A stretch of DNA of 64,000 nucleotides from Dehalobacter sp. DCA (GTDB lineage: Bacteria > Bacillota > Desulfitobacteriia > Desulfitobacteriales > Syntrophobotulaceae): contig NC_018866.1 of the NCBI RefSeq assembly GCF_000305775.1, positions 2,127,001 to 2,191,000 of the forward strand, in the 5' to 3' direction. The position numbers and the translations under genes are program-made. This document shows positions 17,205 to 26,048 of this stretch, piece after piece. Within the stretch, counting starts at the first letter, position 1, and each line of letters starts with the position of its first letter. Below the pieces are notes generated by a model that was given only the letters and a program-made list of their open reading frames with translations, was not told the origin of the DNA and ran no database searches.

Positions 17205-18797
17205 TTAGGACAGATATTTATTGAAGAAAATCTCTTCAACATTTTCGGTTCCCTTAATCTCTTTCAATTTGCCGATGACTTCCAAATCGGCTTCGGTCTG
17301 AATACCGACAATCATAATGTTTCTGCTCATGGAACTGATTTTGCCAACCTGCATACTGGTAATGTTGATGTTATGCTCACCCAATACAGTCCCGACTTTG
17401 CCGATCATTCCCGGATAATCCTCATGTGAGATAAGCAGGAACCATCCCGAAGGATCTATTTCAACCCTGAAATCGTCGATCTCCACAATCCGTTGTTCAC
17501 TTTTGCCGAAAAGCGTGCCTGCTACCTTATGCTCAGTCAAATCAGTTTTAACGGTAATGCTGATCAGATCAACAAAGCTTTGCGCCTCTTTGCTTTTGAT
17601 CTCCTTGACGGTTATGCCGCGTTCTTTCGCAACTTCAGGCGCGTTGACAATATTGACCTCTTCCTGAAGAATTGGATTTAAGACCTCTTTTATGGCTGCC
17701 AGCGTCAGCATTTTGGTATCCGCAGTGCTGATATCTCCATTATAGCGGACTTCAATATTTTTTATTCTTCCTTCAGTCAGTTTGACAGCCAGAACACACA
17801 TTTTTTGCATCAAGTGAAGGTAAGGCTTGATCATATTCATGACATCTCTTGATACAGGCGGAATATTCAGTGAAGTTGAAACCGGTTCGGATCTCAGCGC
17901 AGCGAGCACCCCGCAGGCTGCGCAAATCGCAACCTCGTTTTCAGCTTCCTGCGTCCGGGAGGCAATTCTAGGGGTGCAGATCACATTTTCCATTTGAAGC
18001 AGTGGCTGGCCCGCACGAACGGGCTCCTCAGCAAACGCATCCAGAGCAGCTCCAGAAACAATCTCTTCCTGCAGTGCCCAGATCAAAGCTTCCTCATCAA
18101 TGATTCCGCCTCTGGCACAGTTAATAATCTTGATGCCCTTTTTCATTTTGGAAAACGCATCTCTATTCAGCAGATTGCGCGTGTCGACCGTCGCCGGAAT
18201 ATGCAGCGTCAGGTAATCTGCTTTACTTAAGATCTCATCCAGATCCACCAGCTCGATTCCCATCTCTCTGCCTTTATCATCACTTAAAAACGGGTCATAG
18301 GCAATCACTTTCATATCGAACGCTTTGGCCCGCTTGGCCACGCCCATGCCGACCCGCCCCAGGCCGATGATGCCCAAGACCTTTTCTTTCAGCTCCATTC
18401 CTAGGAACTTCTGTCTTTGCCACTCTCCGCGCTTGACGGAGGAATAAGCCTGAGGAATCCTTCTGGCCAGAGCCAGGATCATCCCGATGGTATATTCAAT
18501 GGAAGAAGCACTGTTGCCCTGAGGGGCATTCAGGACAACAATCCCCTGCTTTGTGGCTGCCTGAATATCGATATGCTCAACTTCCAAACCAGCCCTTCCG
18601 ATTACTTTCAAATTCCTGCCAGCTTCAATGACTTCACTGCTGACAGTCGTATCGCCTCTGATGACCAAGGCATCATATTTTGGAATCATTTTGATCAGTT
18701 CTTCCTGAGATAATGTACAATAGGTATCCACGTCATGTTCTTCACGCAGCAGTTGAATTCCAGCCTCTGCCACTTTGTTATTCACCAGAATCTTCAT
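17205..18797 (-). CDS. serA: D-3-phosphoglycerate dehydrogenase
   Basis: First enzyme of serine synthesis; it oxidises 3-phosphoglycerate with NAD. The 530-residue long form contains the NAD-binding Rossmann motif GIIGLGRVGMGVAKRA (about 145-160) and the catalytic RGGIIDEEAL segment. It also has an allosteric substrate-binding domain (about 320-450) and a C-terminal ACT domain (LISHEDYPGMIGKVGTVLGE), which usually senses serine. The start ATG follows GGGGGTAGAG. A consensus promoter and a strong hairpin lie in its leader. The endonuclease IV-like gene follows closely. Confidence 0.97.
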   Translation of the reverse strand: MKILVNNKVAEAGIQLLREEHDVDTYCTLSQEELIKMIPKYDALVIRGDTTVSSEVIEAGRNLKVIGRAGLEVEHIDIQAATKQGIVVLNAPQGNSASSIEYTIGMILALARRIPQAYSSVKRGEWQRQKFLGMELKEKVLGIIGLGRVGMGVAKRAKAFDMKVIAYDPFLSDDKGREMGIELVDLDEILSKADYLTLHIPATVDTRNLLNRDAFSKMKKGIKIINCARGGIIDEEALIWALQEEIVSGAALDAFAEEPVRAGQPLLQMENVICTPRIASRTQEAENEVAICAACGVLAALRSEPVSTSLNIPPVSRDVMNMIKPYLHLMQKMCVLAVKLTEGRIKNIEVRYNGDISTADTKMLTLAAIKEVLNPILQEEVNIVNAPEVAKERGITVKEIKSKEAQSFVDLISITVKTDLTEHKVAGTLFGKSEQRIVEIDDFRVEIDPSGWFLLISHEDYPGMIGKVGTVLGEHNINITSMQVGKISSMSRNIMIVGIQTEADLEVIGKLKEIKGTENVEEIFFNKYLS

Positions 18798-18830
18798 CTG
18801 ACTCTACCCCCAGTATCTGAAATAAACTAA

Positions 18831-18858
18831 ACCTCCCATCCCCATGGAGACGAGAGGT
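18831..18858 (-). promoter_or_regulatory. Attenuator-like hairpin in serA leader
   Basis: In the leader RNA, ACCTCTCGTCTCC pairs with GGGGATGGGAGGT over up to 13 positions (three G-T pairs), and TTTAGTTTATTT follows. This resembles an intrinsic terminator placed between promoter and gene. A second small hairpin, CCTAAA-A-TTTAGG, lies earlier in the leader (18882-18894). The leader is only about 100 nt and lacks T-box landmarks, so the ligand or factor is unknown. Confidence 0.55.
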
Positions 18859-18903
18859 AATACCTTCCCTTGCAGCGATTTGCCTAAATTTTAGGTTATT
18901 TTG

Positions 18904-18932
18904 ATTATAGAGTTTATTGATTCTTCTGTCAA
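18904..18932 (-). promoter_or_regulatory. Consensus sigma-A promoter of serA
   Basis: On the minus strand, a perfect TTGACA (18932-18927), a 17-nt spacer and a perfect TATAAT (18909-18904). It lies about 107 nt upstream of the serA start, so the mRNA carries a leader of about 100 nt. Confidence 0.88.
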
Positions 18933-18980
18933 GAATCCGTCTTTTAAATCAACATACTTGGCAGATGACTGTCCTCATTG

Positions 18981-19643
18981 TCACGCAATCACTCTTCTGC
19001 TGCCCCGGTAATGCTCCGCCCAGTAACGTTCATCCAGTGAAGAAATCTGAACGCAATGCTTGGCCGCTGAAATAAACTTGTTATCACCGAGATAGATTCC
19101 AACATGACTTGCTCCGGCTCCGTTGGTATGAAAAAAGATCAGATCACCAGGTTCTAATCTTGTTTTGGGTATTCCTACCCCCTCTCTGAATTGTTCATAC
19201 GATGTCCTTGGGAGCTGGATCCCATTTTCAAGAAATACTCTTTGAACAAGCGCTGAACAGTCGACACCGGATCTAGACCGGCCACCCCATTTATAGGCAG
19301 TTCCTTCCCAGGTTAGTACTGAAGCTACAATACCGGTCTGAATTTCTGCTTTTTCTTTGCTTGCTTCTATCAGGGAAAGGGTACTGACATTTACACAAGA
19401 AAAGCTGCTCTCGCCAGCTTTTTCCTCCATGATTCTAATATTGTTGGTCTGCACAGGGCTTTCGTCAACCATTTTAGCAGGAGCTGCCGTAACTTTAGGA
19501 CGCGAGGAGGCGATTTCCTGTAGGGCATAAGGACTAGAGGGGACTACAGCAGTTCCGGCCAGTAGAAGTGCTGTTAGGCCAATCACCTGTTTTGGAACGA
19601 GGGTGGGCTGATTGGATTCTGTCAAAGGGAGCGCAACTTGCAT
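18981..19643 (-). CDS. NlpC/P60 family cell-wall peptidase
   Basis: A 220-residue protein with a hydrophobic N-terminal helix (VIGLTALLLAGTAVV, about 20-35) for export or anchoring and a low-complexity linker. The C-terminal NlpC/P60 domain is about 105-220. The catalytic Cys is in GVDCSALVQRVF and the His in ASHVGIYLGD; the third polar residue is in SAAKHC. Such enzymes cut D-Glu-meso-DAP bonds in peptidoglycan. The AAAGGAG site supports the ATG. The next gene, divergent and 288 bp away, codes for a spore protein, so a role around sporulation or germination is possible but not shown. Confidence 0.9.
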   Translation of the reverse strand: MQVALPLTESNQPTLVPKQVIGLTALLLAGTAVVPSSPYALQEIASSRPKVTAAPAKMVDESPVQTNNIRIMEEKAGESSFSCVNVSTLSLIEASKEKAEIQTGIVASVLTWEGTAYKWGGRSRSGVDCSALVQRVFLENGIQLPRTSYEQFREGVGIPKTRLEPGDLIFFHTNGAGASHVGIYLGDNKFISAAKHCVQISSLDERYWAEHYRGSRRVIA

Positions 19644-19931
19644 GATTCGAAACTCCTTTCTAAATAAAATCCAGACAGTCTATATCATTTTTTTATGCAG
19701 TAAGGAGATGGATTATGCTTTTTATCCGGCCAGGCAAAGAAAAAGGTTGTCTGCATTCATATCATTTTTGAATATTTGTTGTATTTTTTTCCCTTTGTTT
19801 TATTTCCTTCTGTAATTCTACCTCATAAAAAGATTTGTCATTTTTTTGCCTGAATAGCAAAACATTTCATCGTATTTGTGCTGTAGAATTGAACAAACTA
19901 AAATAAGAAAAATATAAAGAGGTGATTTAGT

Positions 19932-20222
19932 TTGGGGAGAAAATCAAATTCTGATTTGAATCAACTAAAATATGAAGTTTCCAAGGAGTTGGGTATCATG
20001 AACAGCGGACCGCAGGAATATGCGCAGTATCTGGACAACGCCAAATATGAAGTAGCCAATGAATTGGGCATCCAGTTAAACAAGGGATATAACGGAGACA
20101 TCACATCAAGGGATGCTGGCCGGATTGGCGGTCAAATTGGCGGAAAAATCGGCGGAAATATGGTTAAAAAGATGATTGCATTTGCTGAAAGTAACATGAC
20201 GAACAACGGTGGAAAACTCTAG
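19932..20222 (+). CDS. Alpha/beta-type small acid-soluble spore protein
   Basis: DNA-coating protein of the dormant spore that protects against UV and heat and is degraded at germination. The 96 residues contain the two family motifs. One is a KYEVSKELGI / KYEVANELGI pair, where the Glu-Leu/Gly site is the GPR protease target. The other is GYNGDITSRDAGRIGGQIGG followed by MVKKMIAFAE. Translation starts at TTG (19932-19934) behind GAGGTGATT. It is monocistronic and is followed by a strong terminator. I could not find a clean forespore promoter by eye. Confidence 0.95.
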   Translation: MGRKSNSDLNQLKYEVSKELGIMNSGPQEYAQYLDNAKYEVANELGIQLNKGYNGDITSRDAGRIGGQIGGKIGGNMVKKMIAFAESNMTNNGGKL

Positions 20223-20230
20223 TACTGATC

Positions 20231-20263
20231 AAGAGGATGGTTTCGTTTCCATCCTCTTTTTTT
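20231..20263 (+). terminator. Terminator after spore protein gene
   Basis: A perfect 10-bp stem AAGAGGATGG/CCATCCTCTT with an 8-nt loop, followed by seven T residues. It starts 8 bp after the stop codon of the spore protein gene. Confidence 0.93.
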
Positions 20264-20268
20264 AATGA

Positions 20269-21222
20269 TCACATTTCCTCAATTTCCTCATATTCTTTAA
20301 CCAAATCACTGATTATTTTCGCTGCAGGTAGGATTTCAGTTATCTTTTCAATGTATTGTCCTGAAAAAATCAGTCCCTGATCCAAATTACCCTGTTGGGC
20401 ATTGATTAAGGCCTCCTTTATGCAAAAAGTTGCTGTGCATTTTTTCAGACAGCCTTCACATATTTGTGGGGATTTTACTTTCCCCAAAAGGATTTCATCT
20501 GTAAATTTATTTCGGATTGCTCTCCCGGGCAGCCCGACGGGACTTTGAATGATGACAATATCTTCTTCCGTTGCTCTCAGATAAGCTTCTTTGAGGGCCG
20601 GCGCTCCGTTCGCCTCTTCACTGGCAGCAAAACGGATCCCCATTTGCACACCGTCAGCACCAAGGCTAAACGCCTCCTGTAAATCTCCCGTATCCACAAT
20701 GCCTCCTGCCGCAATGACCGGGATAGAAATAGCCGCCTTGATCTCAGGAACAAGAATTCTCATAGACTGATCTGTTCCGAGATGTCCTCCGGCTTCTTTC
20801 CCTTCTACTACGACCGCTGCCGCTCCCAGGCTTTCAGAAATCCTGGCAAGCTTGGCCGTCGATACAATCGGGACTAAAGGAGTTTTTGCCTCAGCGCACC
20901 AGCGAAAAATGTCCCTGGAAAAACCGGCTCCCTGAATAATCAGGTCAATGCCTTCTTCCAGCGCAGTACAGACAAGCTCCTTGAAACGCGTTGCTGCAAA
21001 CATAATATTTATTCCGATGATTCCTTTGGATTTCTCCCTGGCCTTTCTGATTTCGTCTTTTAATTCAGTTTCATCCAAAGCCGTCGCAGCAATAATTCCT
21101 ATTCCACCGGCGTTGGCCACAGCCGCAGCCAGCCGAAAAGTGGAAATTCTAATAGCCATCCCGCCCTGGATGATCGGGTACTTCGGGATCAGACCTCCTA
21201 CTCTTAACACAGGTAACTTCAA
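20269..21222 (-). CDS. Nitronate monooxygenase / FabK-like FMN enzyme
   Basis: A TIM-barrel flavoprotein of the 2-nitropropane dioxygenase superfamily, about 317 residues. Phosphate-binding glycines appear in PVIAAGGIVDTGDL and LGADGVQMGIRF, and EGKEAGGHLG is the usual central motif. The cysteine-rich CEGCLKKCTATFC in the C-terminal part marks a clostridial subgroup. It could oxidise alkyl nitronates or act as an enoyl-ACP reductase (FabK); the absence of neighbouring fab genes leaves this open. GGAGGG lies 8 nt before TTG at 21222, which is preferred to the upstream start at 21252. Confidence 0.85.
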   Translation of the reverse strand: MKLPVLRVGGLIPKYPIIQGGMAIRISTFRLAAAVANAGGIGIIAATALDETELKDEIRKAREKSKGIIGINIMFAATRFKELVCTALEEGIDLIIQGAGFSRDIFRWCAEAKTPLVPIVSTAKLARISESLGAAAVVVEGKEAGGHLGTDQSMRILVPEIKAAISIPVIAAGGIVDTGDLQEAFSLGADGVQMGIRFAASEEANGAPALKEAYLRATEEDIVIIQSPVGLPGRAIRNKFTDEILLGKVKSPQICEGCLKKCTATFCIKEALINAQQGNLDQGLIFSGQYIEKITEILPAAKIISDLVKEYEEIEEM

Positions 21223-21473
21223 AATACAGCCCTCCAATAATTTCTTCAACAAATTTCTGCGTAATTTTTTGCAAACATTAATTCTTTCTAACGGTTCCCT
21301 TTATTAATTAATTTTTTAAAACTATTTTGATATTCAAAGTAATTTTCCCTTTGATTCTACCTCTTTTTGAGCCACTATTCAAGTTCCCCTGTTCGTCATT
21401 CCTGTATACCTTGTTGTCATTACTCAGCGGCTTTACACGCTCTTTCTGTCTATTCCACCAACGCCAGGCTTTT

Positions 21474-21503
21474 TCATATTTTTACCGCGTAATGTTCATA
21501 CTA
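21474..21503 (+). promoter_or_regulatory. Candidate forespore sigma-G promoter of ku
   Basis: TCATA (21474-21478), an 18-nt spacer and CATACTA (21497-21503) fit the Bacillus sigma-G pattern (GHATR, 18 nt, CATNHTA) at all but the first position. It lies 31 bp upstream of the ku start and a few bases before a GGAGGG site. Bacillus subtilis ku/ligD are known to be expressed in the forespore. The rest of the 312-bp gap to the previous gene shows nothing distinct. Confidence 0.6.
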
Positions 21504-21534
21504 CATATATCTGAAAAATGGAGGGCTGAACAGG

Positions 21535-22341
21535 ATGCATACAATGTGGAAAGGCTCCATAAGCTTTGGTTTGGTCAATATTCCCATAAAAATGTTTGCT
21601 GCTACGGAAGAAAAGGATATCCATTTCAGATACATCCATAAAGAGTGCAATACGCCTCTTAAGTATCAAAAGCATTGTCCGACATGTAACAAAGAAGTAA
21701 AAGAAGAAGAAATCGTCCGCGGGTACGAATATGAAACCGGTCATTTTATTGTTATCAATGAGACAGATCTTATCGCCTTAAAATCTGAAGTGGAAGAGAA
21801 GTCAATTGAAATCCTTGATTTTATTAATCTTGCAGAAATTGATCCGATTTATTACGACAAATCCTATTACCTGGCACCGCAGGATACCGGCGGCAAAGCC
21901 TATCATCTTCTGCGACAGTCCATGAATGATACCGGCAAAATTGCCCTGGCTAAAATGACTATCCGCAATAAACAGACGCTGGCTGCCTTAAGGGTTTACA
22001 ATAAGGTCCTGGTCCTGGAAACGATTTTCTATCCGGATGAAATAAGACCCGTCAGCGAGGTACCGGGAATCAGCGAGCAGCAGGGTGTCAACGAAAAAGA
22101 GCTTGATATCGCGACCCAGCTGATTACCAACTTAACTGCACCATTCGAGCCGGAAAAATACAAGGATAATTACCGGGAAGCACTGAGAGAGCTGATCAAC
22201 AAAAAGATTGAAGGCAGGGAAATAGAAATCGCACCTGAAGCGCCCCACCGTAATGTCATTGACTTGATGGAAGCCCTTCAGGCCAGTTTAAAAGAAACCA
22301 AAAAGCCCTCCCGAAGCAAAACAGAGACGACTGCAAGCTAG
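21535..22341 (+). CDS. ku: DNA end-binding protein Ku
   Basis: Prokaryotic Ku homodimer that rings broken DNA ends and recruits LigD for non-homologous end joining. The 268 residues open with MHTMWKGSISFGLVNIPIKM, the signature of the family. They continue through the core beta-barrel (IHKECNTPLKYQKHCP), which carries CNTPL...CPTC-type cysteines. The C-terminal part is basic (KKPSRSKTE). The ligase and polymerase genes lie downstream on the same strand, and a palindromic repeat lies between. In spore formers this system repairs breaks during germination. Confidence 0.96.
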   Translation: MHTMWKGSISFGLVNIPIKMFAATEEKDIHFRYIHKECNTPLKYQKHCPTCNKEVKEEEIVRGYEYETGHFIVINETDLIALKSEVEEKSIEILDFINLAEIDPIYYDKSYYLAPQDTGGKAYHLLRQSMNDTGKIALAKMTIRNKQTLAALRVYNKVLVLETIFYPDEIRPVSEVPGISEQQGVNEKELDIATQLITNLTAPFEPEKYKDNYREALRELINKKIEGREIEIAPEAPHRNVIDLMEALQASLKETKKPSRSKTETTAS

Positions 22342-22350
22342 TAACATGTC

Positions 22351-22455
22351 GTCTGGACGCCACAATTCCAGCGTTAAGCGAAGCCGGATGCGGAGCGCGG
22401 CTGTTTATGCCATGGAGGGCATAATCAGCCGCAAGCGGATTTGTGGCGTCCAGAC
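22351..22455. repeat. Palindromic covarying repeat, copy B
   Basis: A 105-bp palindrome inserted between ku and the ligase gene. The outer arms are GTCTGGACGCCACAA and its exact complement. The core AAGCCGGATGCGGAGCGCGG is followed by a hairpin TATGCC/GGCATA. The hairpin differs from the other copies by a compensating pair. Its arms are unlike those of copies A and E. Confidence 0.9.
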
Positions 22456-22504
22456 CAACCCCAGAATATAGATGACATCAAACTTAATGTGTCTGGAGAT
22501 TAGC

Positions 22505-23446
22505 ATGAAACTGCTGGAAGTAATGGACCCTGTCCTGTCATCTGAAATCAGGGCAGGTAATGAGTGGATCCACCAGATTAAATGGGACGGTATCAGAGGG
22601 ATATCCTATATTGAAGACGGCAGAGTCCGGATCTACACCAAAAGTGGCAGGGAGCGAACTTCTTTCTATCCTGAAATCCAGATAGCTCCAAAACTGCTGA
22701 ACGGCCATCAGGCCGTACTGGATGGCGAACTGGTTGTTTTCAATACCGAGAACAGACCATCCTTTCATCTGATCATGAATCGGGAACGCCTCAGAAACAG
22801 TTCTAATCTGCCAGTCTATCAGCAAAAATACCCGGTCTGCTACATCTTGTTTGATCTTTTGTTCCTTAATGGCACAGACTTGCGTAGCCGGCCTCTAGAA
22901 GAGAGACAAGATCTTCTTCGGGCCAAGGTGTCATCTTCTTCCGACATCACGGTTACCGATGATTTTACGGACGGTTCAGCTCTGTTTAAGCTAATGAAAG
23001 AAAGAAATTACGAGGGAATCGTTAGCAAGAGAAAGAACAGCCGTTACCAGGCTGGCAAAAAACATAATGACTGGTTCAAAACCAAAATCAGCAAAAAAAT
23101 CCTGGCCATTGTCGGCGGATTATCCTGGAAAGAGCAATTTCCAAACTCACTACTGCTTGGTATCTTCCAGGGAGGCCAGTACCTCTACATCGGGAATGCG
23201 AGTCTTGGACTGTCCCAGAAAGACTTCCAGCTTCTCAAGGCTTACGCTTCGGATTATACCCAGGAAAGCAGCCCGTTCGACAACCTTAAAAAAATGAAGG
23301 ATACGACCTGGCTCAAACCGGTCTTGACCTGCTGGGTAAGTTTCCTGGAATGGACAGACAGCAGGAGTCTCCGCCACCCTAAGATTCTTGGTTTTAGCAA
23401 AGATCCTGCCTCTGAAGCCCAAGGAAAGGAAACCATCATGGAATGA
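22505..23446 (+). CDS. ligD: ATP-dependent DNA ligase (LigD ligase part)
   Basis: The ligase half of bacterial end joining, as a separate 313-residue protein. Motif I QIKWDGIRG contains the adenylated lysine (Lys26). Further nucleotidyl-transferase motifs are LDGELVVF, CYILFDLLFL, EGIVSKRKNSRY and WFKTKI. An OB-fold C-terminal domain follows (about 205-313). GGAG lies 8 nt before ATG 22505, so the upstream ATG at 22472 is not used. It overlaps the polymerase gene by four bases (ATGA), showing coupling. It has no phosphoesterase domain, unlike the fused LigD of Pseudomonas or Mycobacterium. Confidence 0.93.
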   Translation: MKLLEVMDPVLSSEIRAGNEWIHQIKWDGIRGISYIEDGRVRIYTKSGRERTSFYPEIQIAPKLLNGHQAVLDGELVVFNTENRPSFHLIMNRERLRNSSNLPVYQQKYPVCYILFDLLFLNGTDLRSRPLEERQDLLRAKVSSSSDITVTDDFTDGSALFKLMKERNYEGIVSKRKNSRYQAGKKHNDWFKTKISKKILAIVGGLSWKEQFPNSLLLGIFQGGQYLYIGNASLGLSQKDFQLLKAYASDYTQESSPFDNLKKMKDTTWLKPVLTCWVSFLEWTDSRSLRHPKILGFSKDPASEAQGKETIME

Positions 23447-24360
23447 ACCTGGAATTCGACGGCAAAACGCTCAATATAACCAACCCTGAAAAATTATTAT
23501 GGCCTGACCTTGGTATCCGCAAGCTTGATTATTTGAAAATCCTGCTGGAATTAGCCCCGTACCTTCTGCCTCACGTCCAAGACCGTCTACTGACGACGAT
23601 CCGTTATCCTGATGGTTTCCAGGGCAAGTCCTTCTTCCAGAAAAATATCCCTGATTATGCCCCTGGGTGGATTCCGACGATCGAATGGCGGGATAATCAG
23701 TATATCATTTTAGAATCAGAAGCAATCCTCATTTGGCTCGGAAACCAGGCGTGTCTGGAATTCCACATTCCATTTAACCCATATGACAGGGATCAGTATC
23801 CTTCTGCACTGGTTTTCGATCTGGACCCTTCCGAAGGTCAGACCTTTGAGGATGTCACGGAAGCGGCCCTGCTGATTTTTGAAGAGCTTAAAGCGCTTCA
23901 GATTACAAGCTATATCAAAACTTCCGGGGCAAGCGGACTTCAGATCCATATTCCGACAGGCGGGAAGTATGATTACAATACTGCCAGAAAAATCAACGAA
24001 TTTTTTGCGGTTTATTTCAGCCAGAAATACCCTCGGCAAATTACCCTGGAGCGCAGTGTCGCCAAAAGAGGCCATAAGCTCTATTTTGACTATCTGCAGA
24101 TGTGGCAGGGCAAAACCATCATCAGTCCATATTCACCAAGAGCAACAGCCTACGCCTCCGTTGCCGCTCCGCTGGAATGGCAAGAGCTGCGGCACGGGGT
24201 CAAACCCCAGGATTTTAATCTGCTGAATATCAGCGGCAGGCTGAAGGATAAAGGGGATCTTTTCGCTCCGCTGCTTAATAAAAAAAATGGACAAGACAGG
24301 AAGAATAGCCAGGATCTCGATTTTATCCTTGAACGGATTGTGGCCCACAGACAACCCTAG
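23443..24360 (+). CDS. LigD polymerase/primase domain protein
   Basis: Archaeo-eukaryotic-primase-type polymerase of the end-joining system, which fills gaps and adds ribonucleotides at breaks. The 305 residues contain the catalytic FDLDPSEG motif (Asp126, Asp128), the KTSGASGLQIHIP segment that contributes the conserved His, and KRGHKLYFDYLQ with the third acidic residue. It has the size of the isolated domain. It overlaps the ligase gene by four bases. The same three genes are fused or split differently in other bacteria; here the order is Ku, ligase, polymerase. Confidence 0.93.
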   Translation: MNLEFDGKTLNITNPEKLLWPDLGIRKLDYLKILLELAPYLLPHVQDRLLTTIRYPDGFQGKSFFQKNIPDYAPGWIPTIEWRDNQYIILESEAILIWLGNQACLEFHIPFNPYDRDQYPSALVFDLDPSEGQTFEDVTEAALLIFEELKALQITSYIKTSGASGLQIHIPTGGKYDYNTARKINEFFAVYFSQKYPRQITLERSVAKRGHKLYFDYLQMWQGKTIISPYSPRATAYASVAAPLEWQELRHGVKPQDFNLLNISGRLKDKGDLFAPLLNKKNGQDRKNSQDLDFILERIVAHRQP

Positions 24361-24425
24361 CAAATGATTTTAATATAATTTAATGAATTTTAATTTAATC
24401 CGGTGAATAATTTGAAAGTAACGTT

Positions 24426-26012
24426 TTAGTCGTTGGAGGATGTATGGAACGTGATTTCCGGATACTTATCCTTCAACCTGTCCAGGTAGTATTCATCTTC
24501 AAGAAGAACGACCAGCTGGTCATCCTGATCTTTGACGCACAGATTACGGAGTCCGCGCAAATTGGCCGGATCAACAGGTTTGTCGCTTCTGACCCAGCGG
24601 GCCATATGATGCAGAAGATGATGAAGCTGAATTCTTGTTCCATATTCATTTTCGAGGCGGTATTCCAGGACTTCAAACTGAAGCTTTCCCACAACTCCGA
24701 CAATCAGTCCCTCCGGCCCATCCATAAAGGTCCGGAAGACCTGCACTGTCCCTTCTTCAGTCAGCTGCTTGATGCCTTTCTGGAACTGTTTGTATTTGGA
24801 AAAGTCCAGATTGATGATCTTGGCAAAATACTCCGGTGCAAACTGCGGTAGCTTTTCGAATTCAAAGGTTCCTTCCTCACTCAGGGTATCGCCGATCCGA
24901 AAAATGCCCGGATCAAACAAACCCACCACATCTCCGGGATAAGCCTCTTCCAGGATATCGCGTTCCTGTGCCAAGAACTGCTGTGGTTGTGGAAGCTTGA
25001 TCTTCTTGCCGCTTCGGACATGATTAGCTGCCATTCCGCGTTCGAACCTGCCCGAACAGACCCGCATAAACGCAATCCGGTCCCTGTGGGCCGGGTTCAT
25101 ATTGGCCTGAATCTTAAAAATGAAACCTGAAAATTGAGGATCGGTTGGCTGAATGTAGCCAACCGAACTTTTTTGTGGTCTTGGCTCAGGTGCCATTTCC
25201 AGGAACTGCTCCAGAAAAGTTTGGACACCAATACTGCTCAGCGCACTGCCGAAGAAGACCGGAGACAGCATCCCCTGCTGAATCATTTCCTCGTCAAACG
25301 CATCCCCCGCAATATCCAATAGTTCCAAGTCTTCGCAGAGCTTATCATATAAGGCAGGTTCAAGACAGTCTTTGAGAGCGGGATCTTCAAGTCCGCGTTC
25401 ACCCACATCAATCCGTTTCCGCTCGCCGTCCCGGTAAAGCTCCAGACATTGATGCCGCCGGTCGTAGATTGCACTGAAATCTTTTCCCATTCCGACCGGC
25501 CAATTCAAAGGAACCGTATTAATGCCTAAAACATCCTCAATCTCTTGAAGAACATCCAGCGGGTCTTTGCCAAAACGGTCCAGCTTATTAATAAACGTAA
25601 AAATCGGTATGCCTCTCATCCGGCAGACTTTAAACAGCTTGATGGTCTGGGCTTCGACGCCTTTGACCAGATCGATTAGCATGACGGCGCTGTCGGCTGC
25701 CATCAGCGTGCGATAGGTGTCTTCACTAAAATCTTCGTGCCCGGGTGTATCTAAAATATTGATATGAATTCCATTGTATGAAAACTGCATGGCGCTCGAA
25801 GTTACGGAAATGCCACGTTCTTTTTCAATCTGCATCCAGTCGGAAGTTGCATACTTGGCTGCTTTTCTTCCTTTTACCGTACCAGCCAGCCGGATAGCCC
25901 CGCCAAAAAACAGCAGTTTTTCTGTTAAGGTCGTTTTCCCCGCATCCGGGTGAGAAATAATTGCAAATGTCCTTCTGGGTTTAATCTGATCCTGGTTCGT
26001 CGTCTTTTCCAT
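24426..26012 (-). CDS. prfC: Peptide chain release factor 3
   Basis: GTPase that removes RF1/RF2 from the ribosome after termination. The G1 motif SHPDAGKTT (residues about 20-28), G3 DTPGHEDFS and G4 NKLDRFGKDP are intact. The C-terminal half carries the RF3-specific FEVLEYRLENEYG segment. The length of 528 residues is standard. The frame opens one codon earlier with TTG, but ATG 26012 with a GGGAA site is the likelier start. It is not in an obvious operon. Confidence 0.95.
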   Translation of the reverse strand: MEKTTNQDQIKPRRTFAIISHPDAGKTTLTEKLLFFGGAIRLAGTVKGRKAAKYATSDWMQIEKERGISVTSSAMQFSYNGIHINILDTPGHEDFSEDTYRTLMAADSAVMLIDLVKGVEAQTIKLFKVCRMRGIPIFTFINKLDRFGKDPLDVLQEIEDVLGINTVPLNWPVGMGKDFSAIYDRRHQCLELYRDGERKRIDVGERGLEDPALKDCLEPALYDKLCEDLELLDIAGDAFDEEMIQQGMLSPVFFGSALSSIGVQTFLEQFLEMAPEPRPQKSSVGYIQPTDPQFSGFIFKIQANMNPAHRDRIAFMRVCSGRFERGMAANHVRSGKKIKLPQPQQFLAQERDILEEAYPGDVVGLFDPGIFRIGDTLSEEGTFEFEKLPQFAPEYFAKIINLDFSKYKQFQKGIKQLTEEGTVQVFRTFMDGPEGLIVGVVGKLQFEVLEYRLENEYGTRIQLHHLLHHMARWVRSDKPVDPANLRGLRNLCVKDQDDQLVVLLEDEYYLDRLKDKYPEITFHTSSND

Positions 26013-26048
26013 CAAGTTCCCTTTCCTTTTTTACGTGCGTGTTTTTGC

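Noticed and set aside
18798-18930. T-box riboswitch on serA
   Set aside because: The leader is only about 100 nt and lacks the specifier stem and the conserved T-box bulge sequence.
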